A stretch of 42,225 nucleotides of DNA from a virus: positions 1-42,225 of IMG/VR virus record IMGVR_UViG_3300012936_000042; one strand, given 5' to 3'. The notes under the pieces were generated by a model that was given only the letters and a program-made list of their open reading frames with translations, was not told the DNA's origin and did no database searches. Positions 28,801-36,104 of this stretch are shown here, in pieces. Position numbers and translations under genes: made by a program. Numbering within the stretch: the stretch's first letter is position 1; every line of letters starts with the position of its first letter.

Positions 28801-29289
28801 AGCCGCATTTAATATTTTTATAAACTGTTCATACCAATCTGTATTAGTTGCATCATTCCAAATAATAGTTTGATTGCTTAGATTGTTATTATTTGCATCT
28901 ACAACATCTTCTGTAGTGCTTATACTTTCTATTTTTAATAATCCGTTACCTGCAATATTTCTATTAGCGTTGTAACTTATTAATCTAGCTAAACGGAGTA
29001 TGCTTTCTCTACGTTCTGCTGTTTCAATATAGTTTTCTCTAGCATTTAAGTCTGTACGGAAGGCAAGATTTTGACCTAAAAATGCAATAAGATCTATTAG
29101 TGCAAGGTATTCACTTGACTCAATATAATCATTAAAGTCTTCTGGATAGTTCTCCCTAATGTATGTAATCATTGTTCTACGTAAATTATCAAAATCATAA
29201 CTTTGAAAATCAGCGTATCTAAAACTTTGATAGATTGTCTTCCAGTCTTCTGCTAAAAGTAATCTATTTTGCCTATCCGTTGTTGACAT
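25825..29289 (-). CDS. gp6: Baseplate wedge protein gp6
   Basis: A 1154-residue protein, longer than T4 gp6 (660 residues). The first 130 residues are characteristic of the gp6 (gpJ-like) family: LLLAEDWKTIYQSFRYADFQ, DFDNLRRTMITYIRENYPED, SSEYLALIDLIAFLGQNLAF, and RENYIETAERRESILRLARL. In T4, gp6 dimers form the inner ring that ties the six wedges together around the hub. Later parts are beta-rich. The C-terminal domain (DIKSRVIDSINEFFALENWD, FYFSELAAYIMKQVAPDI) resembles the J-like region that closes the ring. It follows gp25 after 52 bases and is coupled to the giant gene. GAGG 8-11 bases before the ATG supports the start. Confidence 0.92.
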   Translation of the reverse strand: MSTTDRQNRLLLAEDWKTIYQSFRYADFQSYDFDNLRRTMITYIRENYPEDFNDYIESSEYLALIDLIAFLGQNLAFRTDLNARENYIETAERRESILRLARLISYNANRNIAGNGLLKIESISTTEDVVDANNNNLSNQTIIWNDATNTDWYEQFIKILNAALPANNIFGRPVKKATVDGITTEQYRFNGNNQDVPIYSFTKSIDDASRKFEIVSTGINIENNTIFEEEPYPGNRLAFLYRDNGQGAGSSNSGFFFHFRQGTLENNTFSVANPVPNTTVNIDSDNINNTDVWLYKLDSNGNEEALWTSVNSTEGNNIVYNNVSKGITDIYSVLSRVNDRISLIFSDGTFGTLPKGDFKVYYRVSANEQYSIKPADMQGISISIPYISKNNTLETLNLILELTSIVSNADSAESNESIQTNAPSTYYTQNRLITGEDYNIGPLGVNQQIIKTKSVNRTSSGISRYYDLRDSTGKYSNTLMFGDDGSVFTEDLLGKFSFSFSSKTDIEAVINSQVLEVIKGIQTKNFYYKNFDRNTSVADLNYEWVATTNDTNQSTGILQDQFDIAIAVGTFTATALRFMTAGSLVKFKAPTGKYFDKDNTIKTGTPSALGDKEYIWTKVISIYEDGTTAEVGSTLGPIVFNDNIPSTAYLCEIIPVLNNNIVNDTLSQMVDQVFAYRTFGLRYDVETTDWKVILNSNLDKVNNFDTAKTGDVTGTNQDASWIFLFETDGETYTVTYRAVRYVFESDKQIRFYFDGNDRIYDSKTGKIVTDTIGVLSNNNKPDTLTPFQKDWQWQVVSEYRTSEGYVDSKKLEISFTDVDNDGVIDDPDLFTQIVDPDYLPDTKYIFAKKFTRSNTVTYEYVEADAEKIEVKNTEAAIGAYSAYDSDCVFYISSTNKFKSLNSTKTALVLNTNYKAYKGRDKIRFDYRHAAAENRRIDPSSSNIIDLYLLTKTYDIEYRKWLKGDITVQPLPPSSDALFLDYGQSIKAIKSISDEVIYHPVKYKPLFGAYADNDLQATIKIVKNASRVVNDNDIKSRVIDSINEFFALENWDFGETFYFSELAAYIMKQVAPDISSIVLVPKTETQSFGSLYEIKSENDEIFVSSAQVGEVEVIDSITASRLKASGKVITSDDVPNTGIQSTTTSNTTVIEGNSY

Positions 29290-29312
29290 TTGCCATTCCT
29301 CACTTTATAGTA

Positions 29313-29320
29313 TATTTACC
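29313..29320 (-). promoter_or_regulatory. Possible late promoter box before gp6
   Basis: GGTAAATA on the minus strand matches TATAAATA in six of eight positions (TAAATA core). It lies about 24 bases before the gp6 ATG, clear of the GAGG ribosome binding site. The match is modest and the region is AT-rich, so chance is possible. Confidence 0.3.
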
Positions 29321-29329
29321 TGAATAAAA

Positions 29330-29343
29330 AAAGTGCGTACTTT
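29330..29343 (-). terminator. Weak hairpin plus T-run after gp25
   Basis: Read on the minus strand, AAAGTACGCACTTT can form a 5-base-pair stem with a 4-base loop and runs into a T-tract (TTTTTTTA). It overlaps the gp25 stop codon and precedes the possible late box of gp6. The stem is short and AT-rich, so at best it is a leaky terminator or an mRNA-processing hairpin. Confidence 0.3.
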
Positions 29344-29779
29344 AAATTAGACCATTTGCTTGGTCAAACTTTATACGCATAGATTCGCTTATACTATATG
29401 GAAGATATGTTAGAGTAACATCTATTTGAATGCCACTTTCATATGTGTCTACAGTTACGCTATCTACATTAACTCTTGGGTCAAAGTTTACAATTTCTGT
29501 GACATCTTCAATAATAAGTTGCTTCAAATCATCTGTAAATGGTTCAAATATAATATCCCAGATTATTGTGCCAAACTCTGGATTTTCTAGTTTCTCACCT
29601 TGTCGTATGTGAAAGTGATTTATAATATCTTGCTTTATTATTTGTAGGTCATACAAATTAAAACCTTTAGGATTAGCTACTGTGCTAACACCACGATATT
29701 GTTTACTTGTCACAGGCGGTGAAGTCACTCCATTTGACACTGAAATATTTTTATAAAGTTGTTTTTCATTTACAGCCAT
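29342..29779 (-). CDS. gp25: Baseplate wedge protein gp25
   Basis: A 145-residue protein of the gp25 family (T4 gp25 is 132 residues). It has the family core DLQIIKQDIINHFHIRQGEK, NPEFGTIIWDIIFEP and QLIIEDVTEIVNFDPRV at about residues 44-105. The FEP at the end of the core corresponds to the EPR-type motif of gp25 homologues, used in sheath initiation in contractile tails. The N-terminal 40 residues (VTSPPVTSKQYRGVSTV) are a linker. In the assembled baseplate gp25 joins gp6 and gp53 to form the wedge core and primes sheath assembly. The gene sits between the glycine-rich protein and gp6. GGAG stands 12 bases before the ATG, which is rather far. Confidence 0.92.
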   Translation of the reverse strand: MAVNEKQLYKNISVSNGVTSPPVTSKQYRGVSTVANPKGFNLYDLQIIKQDIINHFHIRQGEKLENPEFGTIIWDIIFEPFTDDLKQLIIEDVTEIVNFDPRVNVDSVTVDTYESGIQIDVTLTYLPYSISESMRIKFDQANGLI

Positions 29780-29794
29780 AACGTATTTATGCTC

Positions 29795-30982
29795 CTATTG
29801 TGGCACGTATCTAATCTGATTATTTGTTATAGTATAAACTTGACCGTTAACTACTGTTCTTGTGTTTTCAATAACACCTTTTTGTTGTAGATTAAATCCA
29901 AACTGATTGTTTTTCTTTTTAACAAGTTTTTTATCAAACTCTCTGGCACATAATGCACATTGAGCTGAAACATCACCAAATATTTGATTGCCAGTAGTTT
30001 TGTAAGTTTTTCTATCAAGGTCTCGTGCAATATTTGATATAGTTCTTAGCTGTCCAGCAGGGTTATCTCCAAATGTAACTTCTTTAGCTATTGCTACACT
30101 ATCAACTTTTGGTATTTTTGTTCCTTTTGTTGCTTTGTTGACAAGATTAGCACCTGCATTTGCGGCCGCATTACCTAATATAAGTTTCAATGGATCAGGT
30201 AAACCGTTTAGTCCACTTTCCATATTCTTTGTAAAACTGCTTATACCTTTGCCTAACTGTTCAAATACTGGTCCTACACCCGGTATGCCACCTAATGCTG
30301 TTCCTAATCCTTGAGCAAGTTCTCCTCCTAGTTTTCCAAAGGCACTACTTACACCTCCAAGTGCTTGTCCTATAGCACCGTCTATCTGAGCAAGTGCTTG
30401 TCCCATTGCACCTGTTAGACCAGTAGTTGTTAAAAGTTGTTGCATCACACCTGGTAAGTTACCAAATAAGCCTGTCAATCCTTGTCCGAGTATGCTACTA
30501 AGCCCACCTTGTAAGCCTTGTAAAAAACTATCTTTGATATAATCAACTGTATCGCCGGGTTGGTCTTTTATTTCAGTTCTTTTTTCACTATATTTGTCTT
30601 TTGTAGAGTTTATTGTGCCTGAATACGTATCTATAAGTTCAGCATTTGAGTTGCCTGCTAGTTGTTGAGCTCTAAATTGTTCTGAATATCCACCTGCAAG
30701 TGTTCCTTGACTAATCCAACCTGTGCCTCCTACAAATGCACCCGGATTAGGTACGCCTTGTAGCGAACCAGCGGCTTTTGCTAATCCCGCTGATATAATA
30801 TTTTGTGCCGCACCTTGTACAGCACCTTGTAATCCGCCTTCTATACCACCTTGTATGGCTCCTACCACTGCTACTGTTGGTATTGGAAAGTTTGGATTTA
30901 TTTGATTTATGCCTTGAGTAGCACGTGATATACTTTCCCTTATCACAGGTGCCGACAAAGCTCCTCCTTTTACTGCAAACAT
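29795..30982 (-). CDS. Glycine/alanine-rich hypothetical structural protein
   Basis: A 395-residue protein I do not recognise. Residues ~30-85 and ~165-285 are dominated by Gly, Ala and Leu in an amphipathic pattern (GAIQGGIEGGLQGAVQGAAQ, GLQGGLSSILGQGLTGLFG, LGGIPGVGPVFEQLGKGI), without the long uninterrupted hydrophobic run of a normal membrane helix. The C-terminal ~100 residues are charged and contain CALC near residue 344 and a basic stretch (KKLVKKKNNQFG). The start is firm, with GAGGAGG 7-13 bases before ATG. Lying between the gp5-like spike and gp25, it is probably a virion or tail-assembly protein. Other options are a membrane-active protein carried in the baseplate or a spike-associated plug. 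Confidence 0.65.
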   Translation of the reverse strand: MFAVKGGALSAPVIRESISRATQGINQINPNFPIPTVAVVGAIQGGIEGGLQGAVQGAAQNIISAGLAKAAGSLQGVPNPGAFVGGTGWISQGTLAGGYSEQFRAQQLAGNSNAELIDTYSGTINSTKDKYSEKRTEIKDQPGDTVDYIKDSFLQGLQGGLSSILGQGLTGLFGNLPGVMQQLLTTTGLTGAMGQALAQIDGAIGQALGGVSSAFGKLGGELAQGLGTALGGIPGVGPVFEQLGKGISSFTKNMESGLNGLPDPLKLILGNAAANAGANLVNKATKGTKIPKVDSVAIAKEVTFGDNPAGQLRTISNIARDLDRKTYKTTGNQIFGDVSAQCALCAREFDKKLVKKKNNQFGFNLQQKGVIENTRTVVNGQVYTITNNQIRYVPQ

Positions 30983-30983
30983 T

Positions 30984-32609
30984 TTATTCCTCCTCAGGCG
31001 TAAGACCGTTCATTGCAGTTCTGTCCGTTTGTATAGGACGTTCCTCCATATGTACGTCTTGGCTTTCTTCTAGTGTTGCCTCTGTTTTATCAGGTGCAGT
31101 TTCTTCTGGGTTCCAACTTTCATGTCCTTGCCATGGTTCGTGCTGTGGAACTCTAAATGGAAACGCTGATTTTACTGGTAAAGTTGCTTCGGTAGCTAGA
31201 TCTGCTTCAGCCGCGTCACTTGTATTCATATCAATCCTATCAGCAGTTTCTTTATGATAGGAACTTTTTATGTTACTTGAGCCAGTTGCTTGTATTTTCA
31301 TATCTTCACCAGCAAACAAACTCATACTACCGTCAGTTGCAGTTGTTAATATACTATTACTGACTAATGTTTCTTGATTGTTTAACACTGTAGTCTTTAA
31401 ATCGTTAGTAACTGTTGTTTCTAAGTTATTTTTTGCTTTTATATACCCGTCTTGTCCAACAAGCAAATGATAATCTAATGCACAACTTAAATTTATATTG
31501 TTGTTTACAATCATATTAACATTTCTTCCTGCTTCAAAGTTTATATCCCTATCTGCAACAAAATTAAAATCAGTTTCTGTGTGAAAACTTATACTATCTT
31601 TTGCATATACGTCAAGTTTACCATTACTTGACATTTCAATCCAAGCAGTTCCTCTACTGTTATTGATGTATATTAAATCTTCACTTGTGTTCATCATTAT
31701 CTGAGCACCAGTCCTAGTGCGTAGACGTATCATTTCATTAGCAGGTCTAAGAACATCACCACCTTGTTCACTTGCTTCTTTGTTTATGTATTTGTATGGA
31801 GTGTCTTCAGGTGATCCTTCTCTTAATAACTTATCGTCACCGTCATCGATTACAAAACTACTGCTTCCTAATCTGCTTACATGCACAGTTGCTTTGCTTT
31901 CTTTTATTCCTATTTTGCCTTGCGGAGATCCTCCACGTTTATCTATTGGTCCTGGAGAACTAATACCAAACACTGCACTAGGAAATTCACGTTGAGCACT
32001 ACTAGTTGTTGTTCCTCGTATGTCATCCTCAACTAAACCTTGCTCTTTTAGTTGTTCAATGAAGTCTTCATTTACAGGTCTTTTATATTTTACAGCGTTG
32101 TTAGTTTGCAACTTAGTAGTTTTTTTGTTGTATTCGCCAACTGGAAGTTTTTTACCTTTAAGTTCTTTAGGAATATTACCACTTGTTTGTTCTGTACCAG
32201 GTTGTCCGCCAGGTAACATAAATGTCATTCCTCTTTCTGGTACACAACCAAACCAATACCCAAATTCTCTACTGCCTTCTACAAATGTGCATAGAACAAG
32301 AGTACCAGGATCGGGTGGAATAGCCCAAAATCCATAACTTTTTTGTGTATTGCTATACGTATCATTTTTTCCAAGGTGTTGTGCGCCTGTTACGCCATAA
32401 AAAGGACTTGCATAATAAACTATTGCCGTTTGTCCTAGTGTTTCGCCAGCTGTTCCTGCTTCACTTACTTTTAAAAGCTCAACTTCTAGCCCACCTAAGT
32501 ATAATGGATCAGCATGTTTTAAAACTCTTGCAAGATATGGTCCTGATTTAGATTGTAGTTGTCCGTCATCTACACTTCTTGTTTGTTCTGCTTTAATAGG
32601 TGTGCTCAT
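30984..32609 (-). CDS. gp5: gp5-like central spike protein (OB-fold plus beta-helix), no lysozyme domain
   Basis: A 541-residue protein. Residues ~22-135 form the gp5/VgrG OB-fold: GPYLARVLKHADPLYLGGLE, YYASPFYGVTG, TQKSYGFWAIPPDPGTLVL, FGYWFGCVPERGMTFMLPGG. Residues ~290-450 form the intertwined beta-helix spike, with repeated short strands (IRLRTRTGAQIMMNT, DLIYINNSRGTAWIEMSSNG, DSISFHTETDFNFVADRDIN, EAGRNVNMIVNNNINLS). The C-terminus has VPQHEPWQGHESWNP, which I recall from marine phage homologues. In T4 a lysozyme domain sits between OB and helix. Here the ~150 intervening residues (PKELKGKKLPVGEYNKK onward) show no lysozyme motif. The protein should form the trimeric membrane-piercing needle at the baseplate centre. 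Confidence 0.85.
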   Translation of the reverse strand: MSTPIKAEQTRSVDDGQLQSKSGPYLARVLKHADPLYLGGLEVELLKVSEAGTAGETLGQTAIVYYASPFYGVTGAQHLGKNDTYSNTQKSYGFWAIPPDPGTLVLCTFVEGSREFGYWFGCVPERGMTFMLPGGQPGTEQTSGNIPKELKGKKLPVGEYNKKTTKLQTNNAVKYKRPVNEDFIEQLKEQGLVEDDIRGTTTSSAQREFPSAVFGISSPGPIDKRGGSPQGKIGIKESKATVHVSRLGSSSFVIDDGDDKLLREGSPEDTPYKYINKEASEQGGDVLRPANEMIRLRTRTGAQIMMNTSEDLIYINNSRGTAWIEMSSNGKLDVYAKDSISFHTETDFNFVADRDINFEAGRNVNMIVNNNINLSCALDYHLLVGQDGYIKAKNNLETTVTNDLKTTVLNNQETLVSNSILTTATDGSMSLFAGEDMKIQATGSSNIKSSYHKETADRIDMNTSDAAEADLATEATLPVKSAFPFRVPQHEPWQGHESWNPEETAPDKTEATLEESQDVHMEERPIQTDRTAMNGLTPEEE

Positions 32610-34939
32610 TATAACTGAAATCCTGTGTTTAATGCCTGTGTAGACCCAACGTCTTTAACTTTGTTTGCTTGATTACCTGTACCTTTGTTATTTGTATCTT
32701 CTGGTTGTCCTCTACGCCTAAGTAAAGTAAGTTCTTGTGTAAATACACCTCCTGAAATATTATTTTCAATAGAAATAACTTTATATAAACCACTAAACTG
32801 GCTTACAGGCACTGTATCTTCAGGATATATCATTCCTCCTGTTTCAGGATTGTAATCTATTGGTGTTCTAAAGTTCAAAATAACATCACATTCGCTACGT
32901 TGATATTCAATCTGCCCTGTACTAGTTTCATTAAGGTCGCTTGCAGTATCAGTCCAGTTGCCCATACCAGAATCTACAATAAAATAAGGATCGCCAAATA
33001 TTTGAAGTTTAACTTCTACTAAATCTACACTACCACTTCCTAAAATGTTATCATGAAACTTCTTTGCCCATCTAACTTTGCTGTTGTCTATACCTGCACC
33101 GCCACCACCTTGTAGAGTAGAACTGTTGCCAAATACTTGTGTAGGCGAACCTGTGTCACTGTTAGATCCACTGTAAGAAGTGTTCATTCCAAGTTGTTCA
33201 GGTTTTTGTTGTACCATATTTTGTTGTGTACCGCCTGTTTTTGCATCAATACTAGATTGACCCATGTCAGGTTGTATAAACTGGAAGAAACTTGCTCTAA
33301 AATTTATATCAAACTTTACAATATCTACATTTTCTCCACTATAGATATAGTTGTATTCTTTTTTAGCGTTAGACCTTAAACCATTGTAAGATAATCCAGC
33401 ATCTCCTGGACGTTGAAAATGGCTACTGTGTACCATATACTCAACAACTTTATAATGCATAACTTTTGCATCGCTACCATATACATTTTCTTGTAAAGGA
33501 TTAGGTTTTAAAAATGTTTCAGCATCTATTCTAAACCAAGGAACCATTCCGTTTGCATCAGGCGCACGTTCTTTTAAGTTTTTACCCCAATCACTTGAAA
33601 GAACAACATCTTCAATAATTTTTATACAACTTGTGCCTGCACTATAAGAAAAAACACGCTCATCATTGCTTATAACATTTTTAGAACGTGTCATAACTTT
33701 GTTTTTCTTATCATACACCTGTCCAGTTTGAGGCATAGGCACTGTTCCTGATTCAGAAAAATCTTTAACACACTTTGCATTACCTATTTGATTAACATTT
33801 CCACTATCTAAAGCTATTTTGCTCAAGTTATCTCCAATAGGACTTTTAGTTAGTACTTGTCCTGTAATCATACTAAGGAATGCTTCAAATCCTTGTGGTG
33901 CTTGAGCACCTAAAAATCCACTAATGCTTTCAAATAAACCTTGTACGTTACCAGATTTAAAGTTTGAAAGTAATCCGCCTAAACTTTTGTCTAATCCCCC
34001 AGCTAATCCTCCTAATGTACTAGAAAAACTGTCTGACAGGCTTTGTCCATTGGCTAATCCACCTATGACTCCGCCTACTACTCCTGCGGCCACTGCTCCA
34101 AATATACCACTACCGCCTGATGACCTAGTTGATCTACTTTTTGTAGTTGCACCTCTATCAGTAGTATTAGGTTGTACAGCAGGATTAACGCTACTTGCAA
34201 TGTTAGTTGGAAATGTTATAACAATTTCGTTATTATCCGGTAACTGTCCTGCATTTTTTAGCTCTCCAAAGTGTCCATTTATGATTGTACATAAACTTTG
34301 TTCACCTGTTGTTAGCAGTTTTGATATTGTAGTTCCTTTTAATGCTACATCGGTAGGAATAGAAGTAGCATCATCTAGGAATGCTTGTTCATTCCACGGA
34401 ATACCTTCAACATTGTATGTTGTGCCTCCTTGATTCACATCAAATGTAACATTTGATAACTTAATAGGAATATCTCTTCTAAGATTTATACCTTCTTCGG
34501 TTATAATAACGTCACCGTCATCGTCATATCCTACAAACTCCATTGAAAGCATAAACGGAGCATTAGCATAGTTTGAATATCCGCTATATGTTGCCGCGAT
34601 TTGCAAAGTTTGTAAAAATAAACCCATACTATAAGGTTCTGCAACAGTAAATGTTACAAATGTAGCATTTGTACTGCGTGATTTTGTATTAGGCACACAC
34701 AATGATTCAATGTTCACGTTATCAATAAAATATTCTAACTTTCCGCCAATGATATCTTCGTATTCGGTTGTAACTTTGTTTTCGCCTGCGCCTCCGCCGC
34801 TTCTGAATATAACATTTAACGGACCATTAGCTCTGTATGTTTCATTTGGCACAGCGATTTCATCTCTTGTTAAACAAGACATAGTAAATATTGTGTTAAA
34901 ACTTGCAAACTGATGTAAGCTATTTCTTTTTATTGCCAT
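32609..34939 (-). CDS. Baseplate hub-like structural protein with glycine-rich insert
   Basis: A 776-residue protein of the baseplate block. The N-terminal ~260 residues are beta-rich (FASFNTIFTMSCLTRDE, GGKLEYFIDNVNIESL, FVTFTVAEPYSMGLFLQTLQ). Residues ~275-345 are a Gly/Ala/Ser-rich amphipathic insert (GIFGAVAAGVVGGVIGGLAN, GGLAGGLDKSLGGLLSNF). The C-terminal 130 residues include VEVKLQIFGDPYFIVDSGMG and FSGLYKVISIENNISGGVFT followed by a QELTLLRRR ending, a pattern typical of hub proteins (gp27/gpD type), where such a domain docks onto the spike. Its place directly before the gp5-like spike fits that role. I assign 'hub-like' from pattern and position, not from a clear match to T4 gp27. 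Confidence 0.6.
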   Translation of the reverse strand: MAIKRNSLHQFASFNTIFTMSCLTRDEIAVPNETYRANGPLNVIFRSGGGAGENKVTTEYEDIIGGKLEYFIDNVNIESLCVPNTKSRSTNATFVTFTVAEPYSMGLFLQTLQIAATYSGYSNYANAPFMLSMEFVGYDDDGDVIITEEGINLRRDIPIKLSNVTFDVNQGGTTYNVEGIPWNEQAFLDDATSIPTDVALKGTTISKLLTTGEQSLCTIINGHFGELKNAGQLPDNNEIVITFPTNIASSVNPAVQPNTTDRGATTKSRSTRSSGGSGIFGAVAAGVVGGVIGGLANGQSLSDSFSSTLGGLAGGLDKSLGGLLSNFKSGNVQGLFESISGFLGAQAPQGFEAFLSMITGQVLTKSPIGDNLSKIALDSGNVNQIGNAKCVKDFSESGTVPMPQTGQVYDKKNKVMTRSKNVISNDERVFSYSAGTSCIKIIEDVVLSSDWGKNLKERAPDANGMVPWFRIDAETFLKPNPLQENVYGSDAKVMHYKVVEYMVHSSHFQRPGDAGLSYNGLRSNAKKEYNYIYSGENVDIVKFDINFRASFFQFIQPDMGQSSIDAKTGGTQQNMVQQKPEQLGMNTSYSGSNSDTGSPTQVFGNSSTLQGGGGAGIDNSKVRWAKKFHDNILGSGSVDLVEVKLQIFGDPYFIVDSGMGNWTDTASDLNETSTGQIEYQRSECDVILNFRTPIDYNPETGGMIYPEDTVPVSQFSGLYKVISIENNISGGVFTQELTLLRRRGQPEDTNNKGTGNQANKVKDVGSTQALNTGFQL

Positions 34940-35242
34940 TTATAAACCTAACGCTGGTTTCAATGATGATTTCTTGGGTAAGTATATTTGTGTTCCTGCA
35001 ATAAAATCAAATACAGGATCTTTTATAACTTCCATGTTACGTTGTGCAAATACCCACCAGAGTTTTGATGTATCATAAAGATCAAAAGCAAGTAAATCAG
35101 GTCTAAAAGAATATTGTGGTTCTATTGTGTATAGAATATCGTCATCTTCTTCAGGAACAGGACGTATATCTAAAATATCTAACTCTCCTGTAACTGTATA
35201 CTTTGTATTTGAATAAGGACTTGTTTTTCCATATTGAGCCAT
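34940..35242 (-). CDS. gp53: Baseplate wedge protein gp53-like
   Basis: A 100-residue protein. Residues ~45-95 (SFRPDLLAFDLYDTSKLWWV, FAQRNMEVIKDPVFDFIAGT, QIYLPKK) have the order of conserved features of the gp53/LysM-like wedge family: RPDLLA, a Tyr before a short turn, LWW, a RN pair, DP, and a G-T-x-I-x-(I/L)-P end. In T4 gp53 completes the wedge with gp6 and gp25 and binds the tail sheath side. T4 gp53 is about twice as long, so this is a compact version. The start overlaps the upstream stop as TAATG, with AAAGGA before it, and the stop is directly followed by the hub-like gene. Confidence 0.75.
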   Translation of the reverse strand: MAQYGKTSPYSNTKYTVTGELDILDIRPVPEEDDDILYTIEPQYSFRPDLLAFDLYDTSKLWWVFAQRNMEVIKDPVFDFIAGTQIYLPKKSSLKPALGL

Positions 35243-36030
35243 TAAATAAATCCTTTCTCAGCTTCGTTGCCAAGTATAAAGTTATCCATATTAAACTCTG
35301 ATACCTTACTTCTACTGTATATAGGTTTGAGTTGCAATGTAAGTAAACTTTGTGTAGGTACCATTTGATATGTTGATGAATATTCTCCAAACTGTCCTGT
35401 GTTTATCTTTAAATAGTCTACTCCATTAGGTAAATCGAAACTAAAGTTAGTTACAACACATGGTACATTAGGCAAAACATAATCGCCATAGCCTGATAAC
35501 TTAATAACAGGTGGCGGAGAACCTTTTTCTGCACTTTCTCCATAAAACATTTTAGTTAAACTTCTAAAAAAATGTACACAAGCTACCCAATATGCTCCAT
35601 CTGCTTCACTTTGCACAGGAAATGCACCACTTACACTTATATCATCATGTTGACTGTTGGTATATTGCGGAAAGGGATAATTACTATGTGTAGGGGTGAG
35701 ACTATCATAGAAAGCTGAAGTCACTAGATTAATATTAGGAGTAACAGGAAATACTGCAAACCAATCAGTTCTTTGTAATGGATACAATATCGGACTGTAT
35801 CTAAACGTTGAAAGTGTAGGAACTTTAATTTTTACACGCCAATCAGGAGTACCGTCATTAGTAGGAGCAAATCTCGCAGTCGTTGCAGATCGTGCAACAG
35901 GTTCTGCACCAATAGGTAGATTGTTAGCTCTTATTTCTCGTCCAACTCTTGATCTATTTGAAAAGAAAGGTTGGGTTATGTTATTTGTTCCAACTGTATT
36001 TGGAACTGATTGCATTGGATTATTTGTCAT
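35242..36030 (-). CDS. gp48-like baseplate/tail-tube junction protein
   Basis: A 262-residue beta-rich protein, first gene of the minus-strand baseplate operon. Recognisable stretches are DWRVKIKVPTLSTFRYSPIL, SAFYDSLTPTHSNYPFPQYT, YWVACVHFFRSLTKMFYGES, LSGYGDYVLPNVPCVVTNFS and a C-terminal LTLQLKPIYSRSKVSEFNMD. From memory these resemble marine T4-like proteins annotated as gp48, the tail tube cap that sits on the hub and starts the tube. gp54, with a related fold and role, is the main alternative. The start is well defined by AGGAG 7-11 bases before the ATG. It is transcribed divergently from gp55. Confidence 0.5.
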   Translation of the reverse strand: MTNNPMQSVPNTVGTNNITQPFFSNRSRVGREIRANNLPIGAEPVARSATTARFAPTNDGTPDWRVKIKVPTLSTFRYSPILYPLQRTDWFAVFPVTPNINLVTSAFYDSLTPTHSNYPFPQYTNSQHDDISVSGAFPVQSEADGAYWVACVHFFRSLTKMFYGESAEKGSPPPVIKLSGYGDYVLPNVPCVVTNFSFDLPNGVDYLKINTGQFGEYSSTYQMVPTQSLLTLQLKPIYSRSKVSEFNMDNFILGNEAEKGFI

Positions 36031-36046
36031 AGTAAACTCCTACATA

Positions 36047-36054
36047 CTATTTAG
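36047..36054 (-). promoter_or_regulatory. Possible late promoter box of the baseplate operon
   Basis: On the minus strand ACTAAATAG contains the TAAATA core of the T4 late box, about 18 bases before the ATG of the gp48-like gene and clear of its AGGAG. It abuts the -35 box of the divergent gp55 promoter, so the two promoters overlap back to back. The match to TATAAATA is only six of eight. Confidence 0.4.
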
Positions 36055-36083
36055 TTGACAAAATAAAGCACATAGTTTATTAT
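36055..36083 (+). promoter_or_regulatory. Sigma70-type promoter of gp55
   Basis: TTGACA (36055-36060, perfect) is followed after 17 bases by TATTAT (36078-36083, five of six). The predicted start would be about 36090, just before the AAAGGA ribosome binding site of gp55. It is one of three similarly spaced host-type promoters in the window and would allow early expression of the late sigma factor. Confidence 0.75.
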
Positions 36084-36104
36084 AGTGTAAAGGATATAGA
36101 AAAA

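Noticed and set aside
29782-29790. TATAAATA-like word (CATAAATAC) just before gp25
   Set aside because: It lies between the GGAG ribosome binding site and the ATG, so a start there would give a transcript without a leader or binding site; more likely chance.
31400-32200. Lysozyme domain inside the gp5-like protein
   Set aside because: The region between OB-fold and beta-helix has no Glu-Asp-Thr type lysozyme motif and is too short for the T4 domain.
34936-34944. TTATAAATG at the start of the hub-like gene, seven of eight to the late box
   Set aside because: The word overlaps the start codon itself, so transcription would begin inside the gene.
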